A program made the translations under genes and the position numbers. Shown here one piece after another: positions 35,602-45,233 of a stretch of 64,000 nucleotides of DNA; within the stretch, counting starts at the first letter, position 1, and the number at the start of each line of letters is the position of its first letter. A model generated the notes under the pieces. That model searched no databases. It had not been told where the DNA came from and saw nothing but the letters and a program-made list of their open reading frames with translations. The DNA comes from an uncultured Hydrogenophaga sp. (GTDB lineage: Bacteria; Pseudomonadota; Gammaproteobacteria; Burkholderiales; Burkholderiaceae_C), in the NCBI RefSeq assembly GCF_958439165.1, contig NZ_OY288129.1:103075-167074 (forward strand). The letters run 5' to 3'.

Positions 35602-38038
35602 AGTTCTGGAACCGGCTGGGTGACGGCAGCGTTTCTTCACGCAGGTACTGGTAACGTGGGACGTTGTCCTTCAGCGTCTGCAGGGGGCTCGACCCGATGC
35701 GGGAGAAGCCGTTGAATTCAAGCTGGAAGAGGATGCGCTGGGAAGCGGTGGCTGCACTGCGCTGCAGTCGCTCCAGGACGATGCGGCCGATCCAGCAGCC
35801 GCCATCGTACTCAAAGCCCGCGACCAGATCGACCACCTTGCGGTCGGGCACGCTGTAGTTGATGCGGCCCACGCTGTACCAGCGGCCGGGGCCCAGCGCC
35901 TCACCCGGCACCGCACGGTCGGGGGTGTCGGACCAGGGCAGGCTCAGCGGCCATTGCCAGCCCACGTCGAACTGCTCGCTGCTGCCGCGCTGCAGGCGGT
36001 AGGCCGCACTCAGCACCTTGTACGGGCCCGGCATGTAACGGGTCAGCAGGGTGGTGCGGACCGAGTCCTTGATGGTCGGGTTGTACTGGAAGTTGGTGTC
36101 GACCAGCCACTGCGGCGTCCATTGCACGCGCGCGGCCAGCAGCACGTCGCTGAAGCGCTCGGTGACCGGTGCACCGCCCGGCAGGAACACGTTCTGGTCG
36201 CGCAGCAGATAGCGCTGGGCCAGTCCGAGCCGGACGACTTCGGCGCCGTCGCGCGGATCGAGCAGGCGGGAGCTGACGCCGACCGTGAGCGCGCGCGAGT
36301 CGGAGATGCGGTCGCTGCCACCGAACACGTTGTCGCTGAAGATGGACGCGAAGTTGAAATCGACCGCTGCCGAGTCGTAGTTGGGCAGCAGGCTCTGATC
36401 GCGGAACGGGGTCCAGGTGAGGTAGGCGCGCGGCTCCAGCGTCTGCACGAAATTGCGGCCAAAGTAACGCGCGTCCCGCTCGAACACCAGACCGGAGTCC
36501 AGACTGACCGTGGGAAGCGCCCGCGAAGCCGAGGTGGAGCCATTGGCCAGCGGCTGGTCGAACTGGTACTGGGTCAGGTGGACCTTGGCACCCGGCTGGA
36601 TGAACCAGCCCGGCGCACGCCAGCGACGCGACAGGCCCGCCACCGCCATGCTGCGCGAACCGTTGGGCTGGCCCAGTGCGAAGCGCAGGTCCCGCTCGAA
36701 GCGGGTGTGCTCCAGGTACACCGAGGGGCGCAACCCTTGCCACGGGCCGCTCTCGGCCTCGCCGGGACCGTAGCTGGCCACCAGCGAAGGGATCCGGTCG
36801 TAGGGCGGCGTGATGGGCGAGGCCACGTCCTGCAAGGTCTGCCATGTGTAGGCGCCGGCGCTGTAACTCCACGCTCCGCTGCCGCCGGCCAGCACCGCAT
36901 CGCTGGGCAGCAGGCGGGTGGTCAGGGTAGAGATGGAGCGCGGGAAGTCGCGCCAGTAGTCGTCGTCGCTGACCCGGTTGAGATTGAGGTTCAGACCCAG
37001 CGAGCCCCGACCGCCAGCCCGGTTGAGGGCACCGGCCAGGTTCTGGAGGTGCTGCAGCGAGTAGCCCCAGCGATCCTGGTCACGCAGAGGGTCCGAGGGC
37101 ATGTAGGCGCCACGGATCTGGCCGTTGTAGTCGGGCTGCAGGTAGCGGAATTCGGCCCCCAGATCGACACCGCGCTTGGACATCAGCGTCGGGTAGAGCG
37201 TGAGGTCGTAATTGGGTGCCAGGTTCAGGTAGTAGGGCAGCGTGACCTCGAGGCCGCTGATGTTGTCCAGGCCGATGCTGGGCGGCAGCAGGCCGGACTT
37301 GCGGGTGTCGGTCAGTGGAAAGCTGAAGTAGGGGGCGCCCAGGATCGGCACACCCTGGAACTCCAGCACGCCGCCGGTGGCGCGCCCGGTTTCCTCGACG
37401 TTGTCGAACTCGATCTTGCTGGCACGCACCATCCAGGCCGGCATCCAGTCGGCGCCTGGGGTACGCGGACAGGTGGAATACCGCGCGTCGTAGGCGGTGG
37501 CGTTGTCCTTGTCCAGGAAGTCCACCCGACTGGCATCGCCCTGGCCACCGTTGCGCAGCAGCTCGAAGGAGGGCTGGAAGAAGGTGCCCTTGAAGGTGTC
37601 GGTGTTCAAGCGCAGTTCGGGTCCGCTGAAGCGGTCGCCGTTGCGGTTGATCATCACGTCGCCTTCGGCGCGCGAATCGCCTGTGGATGCGTCGTACTGC
37701 AGCCGCCGGGCCCGGATCACGCTGTCGTGGCGCCGCAGTTCGGCGTTGCCCTCGATCGTCGTGCTGGATTCGGTCTGGCCTTCGATGCGGTCACCGCTGA
37801 CAAACGTGGGTGCCTCGTCGGTGGCCACCGGGTCGAGGCGCTCGGCCAGCTGGCCGCTGGGCTTGAGTCGCAGGCTGTCGCCGGGCGATCCCGGCTCGGC
37901 CGGCGTCTGCGCCTGGGCAGCGGCGCTCAGCAGGCCCCCGGCCAGGCACGCGCTCAGCCACCGCGCAGCAACGGCAACGGGTCGCACCGCACCGGGATCG
38001 GGAGCTGGGATCGGGAACGGTGGAGCGCGGCGTTTCAA
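35594..38038 (-). CDS. lptD: LPS-assembly outer-membrane protein LptD
   Basis: 814 residues. Signal peptide (about 1-44, ending AAAQA). Periplasmic OstA/LptA-like domain (DRIEGQTESSTTIEGNAELR, DSVIRARRLQYDASTGDSRA) then the long LptD_C beta-barrel with the family motif GAPYFSFPLTDTRKSGLLPP. Two Cys regions typical of the disulfide-linked protein are present (YSTCPR; GGCWIGR). It inserts LPS in the outer leaflet together with LptE. Divergent from amgK; cotranscribed with surA and rsmA. Confidence 0.96.
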   Translation of the reverse strand: MKRRAPPFPIPAPDPGAVRPVAVAARWLSACLAGGLLSAAAQAQTPAEPGSPGDSLRLKPSGQLAERLDPVATDEAPTFVSGDRIEGQTESSTTIEGNAELRRHDSVIRARRLQYDASTGDSRAEGDVMINRNGDRFSGPELRLNTDTFKGTFFQPSFELLRNGGQGDASRVDFLDKDNATAYDARYSTCPRTPGADWMPAWMVRASKIEFDNVEETGRATGGVLEFQGVPILGAPYFSFPLTDTRKSGLLPPSIGLDNISGLEVTLPYYLNLAPNYDLTLYPTLMSKRGVDLGAEFRYLQPDYNGQIRGAYMPSDPLRDQDRWGYSLQHLQNLAGALNRAGGRGSLGLNLNLNRVSDDDYWRDFPRSISTLTTRLLPSDAVLAGGSGAWSYSAGAYTWQTLQDVASPITPPYDRIPSLVASYGPGEAESGPWQGLRPSVYLEHTRFERDLRFALGQPNGSRSMAVAGLSRRWRAPGWFIQPGAKVHLTQYQFDQPLANGSTSASRALPTVSLDSGLVFERDARYFGRNFVQTLEPRAYLTWTPFRDQSLLPNYDSAAVDFNFASIFSDNVFGGSDRISDSRALTVGVSSRLLDPRDGAEVVRLGLAQRYLLRDQNVFLPGGAPVTERFSDVLLAARVQWTPQWLVDTNFQYNPTIKDSVRTTLLTRYMPGPYKVLSAAYRLQRGSSEQFDVGWQWPLSLPWSDTPDRAVPGEALGPGRWYSVGRINYSVPDRKVVDLVAGFEYDGGCWIGRIVLERLQRSAATASQRILFQLEFNGFSRIGSSPLQTLKDNVPRYQYLREETLPSPSRFQNYD

Positions 38039-38112
38039 GGTCGGGCCGATGGGGCGTTTGTAGAATCGACGGCCATTATCCTATGGGGCCTGCAGCGGCC
38101 TCGCCCCTCCCC

Positions 38113-39204
38113 ATGAGCACCTCTTCCACCGCCGTCGTCTGGGCCGAACCGCAGCGCGAAGCCGCGTTCGGCGCCTGGCTGGCGCCCCTGGCCCAACAGC
38201 ACGGCCTGCGCGCCGAGACCTTGCGCCCGGCCTCCGCTGATGCGAGCTTCCGCCGCTACCTGCGCATCGACAGCGAGGCGGGCAACAGCCTGATCGTGAT
38301 GGATGCGCCCCCGACCCACGAAAACTGCGAACCGTTCGTTCGCATCGCCGGCCTGATGCGGGAGGCCGGTTTGCGGGTGCCGCAGATCCTGGCCTGGGAA
38401 GAAGCCCAGGGTTTCATGCTGCTCGACGACCTGGGCCACCAGACCTTGCTGGACGTGATCCTGCCCGAGCAGCCGGCCGCCAACCTGCCGGCCTACCTGG
38501 CAGCCACCGAGTCGCTGCTGGCCTGGCAGACCGCGTCGAAGCCCGGCGTGCTGCCGGCCTACGACGAAGCGCTGCTGCGACGCGAACTGCAGCTGTTCCC
38601 CGACTGGTACCTGGGCCGGCACAAGGGCGTGACGCTGCAGGGCAGCGCGGCCGAGATGCTCGGCAAGACCTTCGACACCATCGTGCAGCGGGTGCAGGCT
38701 GCGCCGCAGGTGTATGTGCATCGCGACTTCATGCCGCGCAATCTGATGGTGCTGCGCGAGCCGGGCAGCACGGCGGCCACGCAGCTCGGCGTGCTCGACT
38801 TCCAGGACGCGGTGTTCGGCCCGGTCACCTACGACATCGCCAGCCTGATGCGCGACGCCTTCCTGAGCTGGGACGAGGACTTCGTCATCGACGTGACGGT
38901 GCGTTACTGGGAAAAGGCCCGCAAGGCCGGCCTGATGGACTTCGAGGACTGGCACAGCGACTTCGGCGCCTTCTACCGCGCGGTGGAGTGGATGGGGCTT
39001 CAACGCCACCTCAAGGTGGCCGGCATCTTCGCCCGCATCACCCTGCGCGACGGCAAGCCGAAGTACCTGGCCGACGCACCGCGCTTCATCCAGTACATCC
39101 GCGCCACCGCCCACCGTTACCGCGAACTCGGGCCGCTGCTGCGCCTGATCGACGAGGTGGAAGGCCTCCAGGCGGCCAGCGGCTTCGCCTTTGGCCGGGT
39201 CTGA
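38113..39204 (+). CDS. amgK: N-acetylmuramate/N-acetylglucosamine kinase, anomeric (AmgK)
   Basis: 363-residue APH-fold phosphotransferase. The catalytic loop is VYVHRDFMPRNLMVL and the metal site LGVLDFQDAVFGPVTYDIAS. Phosphorylates C1 of MurNAc or GlcNAc released during cell-wall turnover, feeding MurU. The assignment rests on family motifs and on the position next to lptD, where AmgK genes are often found. MurU itself is at 26940-27707, not adjacent. Start ATG 38113 gives a normal N-terminus; the frame extends further but without support. Confidence 0.87.
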   Translation: MSTSSTAVVWAEPQREAAFGAWLAPLAQQHGLRAETLRPASADASFRRYLRIDSEAGNSLIVMDAPPTHENCEPFVRIAGLMREAGLRVPQILAWEEAQGFMLLDDLGHQTLLDVILPEQPAANLPAYLAATESLLAWQTASKPGVLPAYDEALLRRELQLFPDWYLGRHKGVTLQGSAAEMLGKTFDTIVQRVQAAPQVYVHRDFMPRNLMVLREPGSTAATQLGVLDFQDAVFGPVTYDIASLMRDAFLSWDEDFVIDVTVRYWEKARKAGLMDFEDWHSDFGAFYRAVEWMGLQRHLKVAGIFARITLRDGKPKYLADAPRFIQYIRATAHRYRELGPLLRLIDEVEGLQAASGFAFGRV

Positions 39205-39223
39205 TCGGCATCCGGCCCGCTCC

Positions 39224-39958
39224 ATGCCACGCCTGTACTGCGCCACCCCGCTGAACGCCGGGGCCGAAATCGATCTGCCGGAGGGAGCCGCGCGCCATGT
39301 GCAGGTGCTGCGTCACCAGCCGGGCGACACCCTCACCCTGTTCGACGGCCGGGGTGGCCAGTGGCAGGCCACCGTGCTGGCCATGGGCCGCAGCCGGGTT
39401 CAGGTGCGGGTGGACCACCATGAGGCGCTGGAGCGCGAAGCCGGGCGGGCCGTCTGGCTGGCGGCCGGCATGCCGGCCAACGAACGCATGGACTGGCTGG
39501 TCGAGAAAGCCACCGAGGTGGGCGCGGCCGGCATCGTGCCGCTGCACACCGCCCACGGCGTGCTGCGGCTGCAGGGCGATCGGGCATTGAAGAAGCAGGC
39601 GCACTGGCAGGCCGTGGCACAGGCCGCCTGCGAACAGTGCGGCCGCAACCGCCTGCCCGAGGTGCTGCCGGTCCAGGAGATCGCCCGCTGGCTGTCCGCC
39701 CCGGCGCCCGATGGCCTGGCAGGCGAGCCGTTGAAATGCGTGCTGTCGCTGGCCGACGGAACCCGGCCGCTGGGTGAGGTGCTGGCGGGTGCTGCGCCCG
39801 ACCGGCCGGTGCTGTTCCTCAGCGGCGCCGAAGGCGGCCTCTCTCCCGCAGAAGACGCACAGGCCCGCGCAGCGGGATTCGTGCCGGTCACCCTGGGTCC
39901 GCGCATCCTGCGGGCCGAGACGGCGGCGCTGGCGGCCCTCACGCTGGCGGCCCTCTGA
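39224..39958 (+). CDS. rsmE: 16S rRNA (uracil-1498-N3)-methyltransferase
   Basis: 244 residues from ATG 39224 (MPRLYCATPLNAGAEIDLPE). N-terminal PUA-like domain with ARHVQVLRHQPGDTLTLFDG; C-terminal SPOUT knot with LFLSGAEGGLSPAEDA and VTLGPRILRAETA. Methylates U1498 of 16S rRNA with SAM. Follows amgK by 19 bp and precedes the MFS gene by one base, so these are probably cotranscribed. Confidence 0.95.
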   Translation: MPRLYCATPLNAGAEIDLPEGAARHVQVLRHQPGDTLTLFDGRGGQWQATVLAMGRSRVQVRVDHHEALEREAGRAVWLAAGMPANERMDWLVEKATEVGAAGIVPLHTAHGVLRLQGDRALKKQAHWQAVAQAACEQCGRNRLPEVLPVQEIARWLSAPAPDGLAGEPLKCVLSLADGTRPLGEVLAGAAPDRPVLFLSGAEGGLSPAEDAQARAAGFVPVTLGPRILRAETAALAALTLAAL

Positions 39959-39959
39959 G

Positions 39960-41144
39960 ATGAACAGGAACCTGTGGCTGCTGGCCGGCGCACAAGGGCT
40001 CTTTCTCACCAACAACGTGGTTTTCATTGCCATCAACGGGCTGGTGGGCCTGTCGCTGGCGCCGCTGGGCTGGATGGCCACGCTGCCGGTGATGGGCTAC
40101 GTGGTGGGTGGCGCCCTGTCGACCGCACTGGTGGCACGCACCCAGGCCCGGTTGGGTCGCCAGGTGTCTTTCCAGATCGGCCTTCTGGTGGCACTGGCTT
40201 CGGCCCTGCTGTGTGCCTGGGCGGTCACCGAACGCCAGTTCTGGTGGCTGGTGCTGGCCACGGTGGTGGCGGGCTACTACAGCGCCAACGGCCAGCTGTA
40301 CCGCTTCGCGGCGGCCGAGCTCTGTCCGCCCACGTTCCGCGAAAAGGCGGTCTCGCTGGTCATGGCTGGCGGGCTGATCGGCGCGGTGCTGGGGCCCAAC
40401 CTGGCCAGCCGCACCCGGGGCCTGACCGAGGTGCCGTTCGCCGGCGCCTACCTGGCCCTGGCTGTGGTCGCCCTGCTGTCCATGCTGCTGATGGCCGGCA
40501 TCCGCTTCCCGGCGGTACCGCCGCGCCAGGCCAGCGACGACCCCGGCAGGCCGCTGTCCGAGATCGTGCGCCAGCCGGTGTTCATCGTGGCGGCAGCCGG
40601 CGCGGCACTGGGCTACGGCGTGATGAACCTGCTCATGGCCGCCACGCCGCTGGCCATGCAGGTCTGCGGCTATCCGTTCGAAGACGCCGCCCTGGTGCTG
40701 GAGTGGCACGTGATCGGCATGTTTGCGCCGGGTTTCTTCACCGGCCACCTGATCCAGCGCTTCGGGGCATTGCGCATCATGGGCGTGGGCGTGCTGCTGA
40801 ACGCGCTGTGCATCGTGGTGGCGCTCTCCGGCATCGAGCTGCACCGCTTCCTGGTCGCGCTGTTCCTGCTCGGCGTCGGCTGGAACTTCCTGTTCACCGG
40901 CGCAACCACGCTGTCGCTGCAGGCCTGGCGCCCGGCCGAGAAGGACCGCGCACAGGCGGCCATCAACTTCGCTGTGTTCGCCGTGATGGCGCTGAGCTCT
41001 TTCGCCTCCGGCGCACTGGTGACCAGCCAGGGCTGGCAGTGGCTCAATGCCGGATCGTTGCTCCCGGTGGCACTGACCGGGATGGCACTGCTCTGGCTGG
41101 CGCGTGTGCAGCGTCGCACTGCCGCCGCACGACCCGCGCCCTGA
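39960..41144 (+). CDS. Major facilitator superfamily transporter
   Basis: 394 residues, about 12 hydrophobic segments. Begins MNRNLWLLAGAQGLFLTNNV; the loop between helices 2 and 3 (VARTQARLGRQVSF) is a relaxed version of the MFS signature. It resembles YnfM/YcaD-like carriers, substrate unknown. The start codon follows the rsmE stop by one base. Converges with a lipase-like gene 12 bp away. Confidence 0.85.
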   Translation: MNRNLWLLAGAQGLFLTNNVVFIAINGLVGLSLAPLGWMATLPVMGYVVGGALSTALVARTQARLGRQVSFQIGLLVALASALLCAWAVTERQFWWLVLATVVAGYYSANGQLYRFAAAELCPPTFREKAVSLVMAGGLIGAVLGPNLASRTRGLTEVPFAGAYLALAVVALLSMLLMAGIRFPAVPPRQASDDPGRPLSEIVRQPVFIVAAAGAALGYGVMNLLMAATPLAMQVCGYPFEDAALVLEWHVIGMFAPGFFTGHLIQRFGALRIMGVGVLLNALCIVVALSGIELHRFLVALFLLGVGWNFLFTGATTLSLQAWRPAEKDRAQAAINFAVFAVMALSSFASGALVTSQGWQWLNAGSLLPVALTGMALLWLARVQRRTAAARPAP

Positions 41145-41156
41145 GGGGCTGCAGCC

Positions 41157-42026
41157 TCAGCGGTCCGGCGGCACCAGCCGGTCCAGCCAGGTGTGCAGGG
41201 TGTCAAGGACAGGCGACGGATCGGCCTCGTTGAAGATCTCGTGGTACAGCCCCTCGAAACAGCGGGCCTGCACCCAGCGCGATGGCGCAGTGGACGCGAA
41301 GCGGCGGCTGCCCTGCGGGTTGACCAGCCGGTCGTCGCCGGCATACAGCAGCAGGGTGGGCAGGTTCCACTGTGGCGCCGCGGCCAGCACGCGCGCCCCG
41401 CGAGACTGGATGAAACGCGCCAGCCGGGCACTGATGCGATCGTGCACCAGCCGGTCGCGCTGGTAAGCCTGCACCACCTCGGGACTGTGCGAGATCTTGC
41501 TGGCGTCCAGTCCGTTGCCCAGTGCGAGGTCGGGCGCCAGCCGCAGCATGATGGCCAGCAGACGGGACTGCAGCCAGCTCAGTCCGGGGTCCAGCGCCGG
41601 CGACGACAGCACGAGCGCATCCACCGACCTGTGGGCTGCACCCAGCTGGCGCTGCACATAGGCCGACGTCACCAGCCCGCCCATGCTGTGACCCAGCAGG
41701 ATCAGGGGGCAGGACCAGGGCGTGGCGATGTGATGACGGGTGTCTTCCACCAGCTCATGCAGGTCGTCCAGCAGCGCTTCTTCGTAAGGAATCCCGCCGT
41801 GAGGGCCGGCCGAATCACCGTGACCGCGCTGGTCGTAGGCCCGCACCGCGAAGCCCCATTCATTGAGCTGCTGGGCCAGCGCGTCGTAGCGCCAGGCGTG
41901 CTCGCCCAGGCCGTGGACGATCAGCACCACGCCACGCGGCCGCCACCGCATGGGCAGCGGCCAGTCGTACAGGGCCAGGTTGAGGCCGTCGCGCAGGACG
42001 AAAGGGGCCTGGGTGGTGTCGGTCAC
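41157..42026 (-). CDS. Alpha/beta hydrolase, monoacylglycerol-lipase-like
   Basis: 289 residues of the Hydrolase_4/S33 family, no signal peptide. Oxyanion motif VVLIVHGLGEHAWRYDALAQ, then AYDQRGHGDSAGPHGG, the nucleophile elbow LLGHSMGGLVTSAYV (Ser about 113), Asp in LLYAGDDRLVNPQGSRRFAS and His in GLYHEIFNEAD. Likely acts on monoacylglycerols or lysophospholipids. Sixteen bp downstream of the M20 peptidase gene on the same strand. Confidence 0.9.
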   Translation of the reverse strand: MTDTTQAPFVLRDGLNLALYDWPLPMRWRPRGVVLIVHGLGEHAWRYDALAQQLNEWGFAVRAYDQRGHGDSAGPHGGIPYEEALLDDLHELVEDTRHHIATPWSCPLILLGHSMGGLVTSAYVQRQLGAAHRSVDALVLSSPALDPGLSWLQSRLLAIMLRLAPDLALGNGLDASKISHSPEVVQAYQRDRLVHDRISARLARFIQSRGARVLAAAPQWNLPTLLLYAGDDRLVNPQGSRRFASTAPSRWVQARCFEGLYHEIFNEADPSPVLDTLHTWLDRLVPPDR

Positions 42027-42042
42027 GTCGGCTTCGGCGGTG

Positions 42043-43539
42043 TCAGGGCATGCGGGCGATCACCTGGGCCACGCTGGCGGTGAGCCGGCGCGCGTAATCA
42101 AGGTGCAGGAACTCGTTCGGACCGTGGGCATTGCTGCGCGGGCCGAGCACGCCGCAGACCATCATCTGTGCGGTCGGGAAACCCTGGCTGAGCAGGTTCA
42201 TGAGCGGGATGGTGCCGCCCTGCCCGATGGTGCCGCAACCGGCGCCGAAATGCGCCATGGAAGCGTCCTGCAGGGCCTGCTCGAACCAGGGCGTGGTGGT
42301 CGGCGCGTTCCAGCCGCTGGCCGCGCCTTCGCCCTCGAAGGTCACGCGGGCCTGGTAGGGCGCGTTGTCTTCCAGCAGAGCCTTGAGCTGTCGCACCGCC
42401 TGCGCGGCGTCCACCAGCGGGGGCAGGCGCAGGCTGAGCTTGAAGGCGGTGTAGGGACGCAGCACGTTGCCGGCATCGCGCAATGCAGGCAGGCCTTCCG
42501 CACCGGTGACGCTCAGGGTGGGACGCCAGGTGCGGTTGAGCAGGGCCTCCACCGGGTCGGTGGTGGTCGGCAGCGCGAACACGGTGGAGCCGCCGCAGTC
42601 GTGGTGCGCCCACGGGAATCGCCGGTGCAGCTCGTCGCCCAGGATGGCGGCGGTGGCGCGGGCCTGGGCCACGCGCTCGGCCGGCACTTCGCAATGGAAC
42701 ACCGAAGGCAGCAGGCGGCCGGTGGCACTGTCCTCCAGCCGGTCCAGCACCTGCCGCATGATCCGGAAGCTGGAGGGCACCACGCCCGATGCGTCGCCCG
42801 AATGCACGCCTTCGGTCAGCACTTCCACCTTGAGCACGCCGCTGGCCATGCCGCGCAGGCTGGTGGTGAGCCACAGCTGGTCGTAGTTGCCGGCACCGCT
42901 GTCCAGACAGATCACCAGGCCCACATCGCCCAGGCGAACACGCAGGGCGTCGACATAGGGCAGCAGGTCGTGGGAGCCGCTCTCCTCGCTGGTCTCGATC
43001 AGGCCGACGATCCGGGGGTGGGCCGCGCCCTGCGCCTGCAGGGCCTCGATGGCGGCAATGCTGGCGTAGACCGCATAACCGTCGTCCGCGCTGCCGCGGC
43101 CGTAGAGCTTGCCGTCCTCGATCTTGGGCGTCCAGGGACCCAGATCGTTGCGCCAGCCGTTGAATTCGGGCTGCTTGTCCAGGTGACCGTACATGAGCAC
43201 GGTCTGGCCCGAAGCGGGTGCGGGTGCACCGTCGCGTCCGCTGCTGGCGGGCAGCTCGAAGAACAGCACCGGGGTGCGCGGACGGCCCTGGGCGTCGTTG
43301 AGCCGGATCACCTCCAGCTGCAGGCCCGGCACGCGGCGGGCTGCCACCCAGTCGGCGGCGTCCTGCAGCACCCGGTCGATCAGGCCGTGTCGGGCCCAGT
43401 CGGGGTCGAAGGCTGGCGACTTGGCGGGTACCTCCACATAGCGCACCAGCGCCGGCAGGATGTGCGCCTGCCATGAGGCATCGACATGGTTCTGCAGCGC
43501 AGCGGCATCGAGTGCGCCGGGGGGCAAGGGGGCATTCAT
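42043..43539 (-). CDS. M20-family metallopeptidase
   Basis: 498 residues from ATG 43539 (SD AGGAGACGCC). Metal ligands of the M20 fold: MYGHLDKQPEFNGW, the bridging Asp in YGRGSADDGYAVYAS, the catalytic Glu pair ETSEESGSHDL, and CLDSGAGNYDQLW. The inserted dimerisation domain is present (about 220-380). It is close to the dipeptidase/carboxypeptidase branch sometimes annotated as M20/CNDP-like; the exact substrate is not readable. It follows the chemoreceptor array and probably has its own promoter (TATACT at 43588-43593). Confidence 0.9.
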   Translation of the reverse strand: MNAPLPPGALDAAALQNHVDASWQAHILPALVRYVEVPAKSPAFDPDWARHGLIDRVLQDAADWVAARRVPGLQLEVIRLNDAQGRPRTPVLFFELPASSGRDGAPAPASGQTVLMYGHLDKQPEFNGWRNDLGPWTPKIEDGKLYGRGSADDGYAVYASIAAIEALQAQGAAHPRIVGLIETSEESGSHDLLPYVDALRVRLGDVGLVICLDSGAGNYDQLWLTTSLRGMASGVLKVEVLTEGVHSGDASGVVPSSFRIMRQVLDRLEDSATGRLLPSVFHCEVPAERVAQARATAAILGDELHRRFPWAHHDCGGSTVFALPTTTDPVEALLNRTWRPTLSVTGAEGLPALRDAGNVLRPYTAFKLSLRLPPLVDAAQAVRQLKALLEDNAPYQARVTFEGEGAASGWNAPTTTPWFEQALQDASMAHFGAGCGTIGQGGTIPLMNLLSQGFPTAQMMVCGVLGPRSNAHGPNEFLHLDYARRLTASVAQVIARMP

Positions 43540-43638
43540 GGGCGTCTCCTGGCGCGGCAGCCGACGCCACCGCTCATACACCCAGGCAGTATAGGGATGG
43601 CCCGATCAGGTGCTGGAAAGCACCCGCATGGCCCTAGG

Positions 43639-45210
43639 TCAGGCCGGCTGAAGCCGGAACACCCGCACCACCGCGGCCAGGCGCTCGGCCTGGTCTTTCA
43701 GGCTTTCGGCGGCGGCGGCGCTCTGCTCCACCAGCGCGGCGTTCTGCTGCGTCATCTGATCCAGCTGGCCCACGGCAGAGTTGACTTGTCCGATGCCCTC
43801 GGACTGGTTCTGGGCGGCCGAGGTGATCTCGCCGATGAAGCTGGACATGCGCTGGGCGTTGTCGACGATCTCGCCGATGGTCTGCCCCGCATCGCTCACC
43901 AGGCGGGAGCCTTCGCCCACCTTGGAAACGCTGGCCTCGATCAGGCCCTTGATCTCCTTGGCGGCCTGCGCGCTGCGCTGCGCCAGGTTGCGCACCTCGC
44001 CGGCCACCACCGCGAAGCCACGGCCCTGCTCGCCGGCACGGGCCGCTTCCACCGCGGCGTTGAGCGCCAGGATGTTGGTCTGGAAGGCAATGCCGTCGAT
44101 GACACCGATGATGTCGCCGATCTTGCGGCTGCTGTGCTGGATGTCGTCCATGGTCGTGACCACCTGCGACACCACCTGGCCACCCCGGGCAGCCACCTGC
44201 GCGTTGGCGCGGGCCATGTCGCTGGCCTGGCGGGCCGCTTCGGCACTCTGGTGCACCGTGTCGTTGATCTGCTCCACGCTGGCGGCCGTCTGCTGCAGGT
44301 TGCTGGCAGCCTGTTCGGTGCGGGTGGAGAGGTCCTGGTTGCCGGTGGCAATCTGGGCACTGGCGGTGCTGATGCTGTCGGTGGTGCTGCGCACCTCGCC
44401 GACGATCCGGGAGAGCGAGCCCTGCATCTCGCTAAGCGTGCGCATGAGCTCGCTCAGCTCGTCGCGGCCATGCGTCTCGGCGCGATGCGTCAGGTCGCCG
44501 CCGGTGATGGCGGCGGCCAGTGCACGGGCCTGATCGACCGGCCCGCAGATGCTCTGCATGTTGGCCAGCGTGGTGGGCACCACCACCAGCACCGAGGCCA
44601 GCACCACGATGCCGAAGACCCACAGCATGCGTTCACCGGTGGCCTGATCGGCCTGCTGCAGCGCCTGGGCCTCGCCGTCGACAATGGCCGCCACCTTGCC
44701 CAGGTTGACCACCATCCCCTCGTACTGCTCGTGGGCCCTGGCCATGACGCGATTGGCGATGGTGGCCGATTCGTAGCCACCGGACTCCAGCTGGCGCGCG
44801 GTGGGCTCCAGGCCCTGTGCATAGGCGGCCAGCTGTCCGACCATGACCTGGACGATCTGGTTGTCCTCGTCGGCTTCGCCCTCGGTCATGGCCGTGAGCA
44901 GTTCGGCGGCACGCGCCTGCGCCAGCTTCCAGCTTTCGAAGGCCTTTCGCACCTGCTCCGGGTTTTCGTAGGCGACGATCATGTCGCGTTCGAAGCGCCC
45001 CATGTCGCCCACCGCCTGCTGCAGCTTCGACAGCGTCACCGCCTCGGCATAGGCGTGTTCAAAGAACTCGATGTTGCTGTGCTGCAGACGGGACATGCCC
45101 CACAGGCCGGCGCTGCCGACGGCCGTCAGCAAGGCCAGGACGACACCGATGGCCCCCAGCATGCGGGTCCGGATGGAGAAGTGGCGCATGAGTGCTTGCA
45201 TGGGGTCCAT
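43639..45210 (-). CDS. Methyl-accepting chemotaxis protein, short form without tether
   Basis: About 523 residues. TM1 near the N-terminus (GAIGVVLALLTAVGSAGLWG), a helical 4HB-like periplasmic sensor (about 55-185), TM2 (WVFGIVVLASVLVVVPTTLA), HAMP, then the signalling domain with the hairpin tip GIAFQTNILALNAAVEAARA and ARAGEQGRGFAVVAGEVRNL. It ends VRVFRLQPA, lacking the C-terminal CheR/CheB pentapeptide seen in its two neighbours. Starts are ambiguous (ATG 45210 or 45201); the frame continues up to 45249 over the previous gene's end. Ligand unknown. Confidence 0.92.
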   Translation of the reverse strand: MDPMQALMRHFSIRTRMLGAIGVVLALLTAVGSAGLWGMSRLQHSNIEFFEHAYAEAVTLSKLQQAVGDMGRFERDMIVAYENPEQVRKAFESWKLAQARAAELLTAMTEGEADEDNQIVQVMVGQLAAYAQGLEPTARQLESGGYESATIANRVMARAHEQYEGMVVNLGKVAAIVDGEAQALQQADQATGERMLWVFGIVVLASVLVVVPTTLANMQSICGPVDQARALAAAITGGDLTHRAETHGRDELSELMRTLSEMQGSLSRIVGEVRSTTDSISTASAQIATGNQDLSTRTEQAASNLQQTAASVEQINDTVHQSAEAARQASDMARANAQVAARGGQVVSQVVTTMDDIQHSSRKIGDIIGVIDGIAFQTNILALNAAVEAARAGEQGRGFAVVAGEVRNLAQRSAQAAKEIKGLIEASVSKVGEGSRLVSDAGQTIGEIVDNAQRMSSFIGEITSAAQNQSEGIGQVNSAVGQLDQMTQQNAALVEQSAAAAESLKDQAERLAAVVRVFRLQPA

Positions 45211-45233
45211 CCTGTCTGCTGTGGGGCTGCGGG

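Noticed and set aside
35954..38116. A 720-codon plus-strand open frame opposite lptD.
   Set aside because: Antisense shadow of lptD; no homology signal.
41142..41161. An inverted repeat CTGAGG/CCTCAG between the convergent MFS and lipase genes.
   Set aside because: Only 6 bp, overlaps both stop codons and has no T-run, so it is not a supported terminator.
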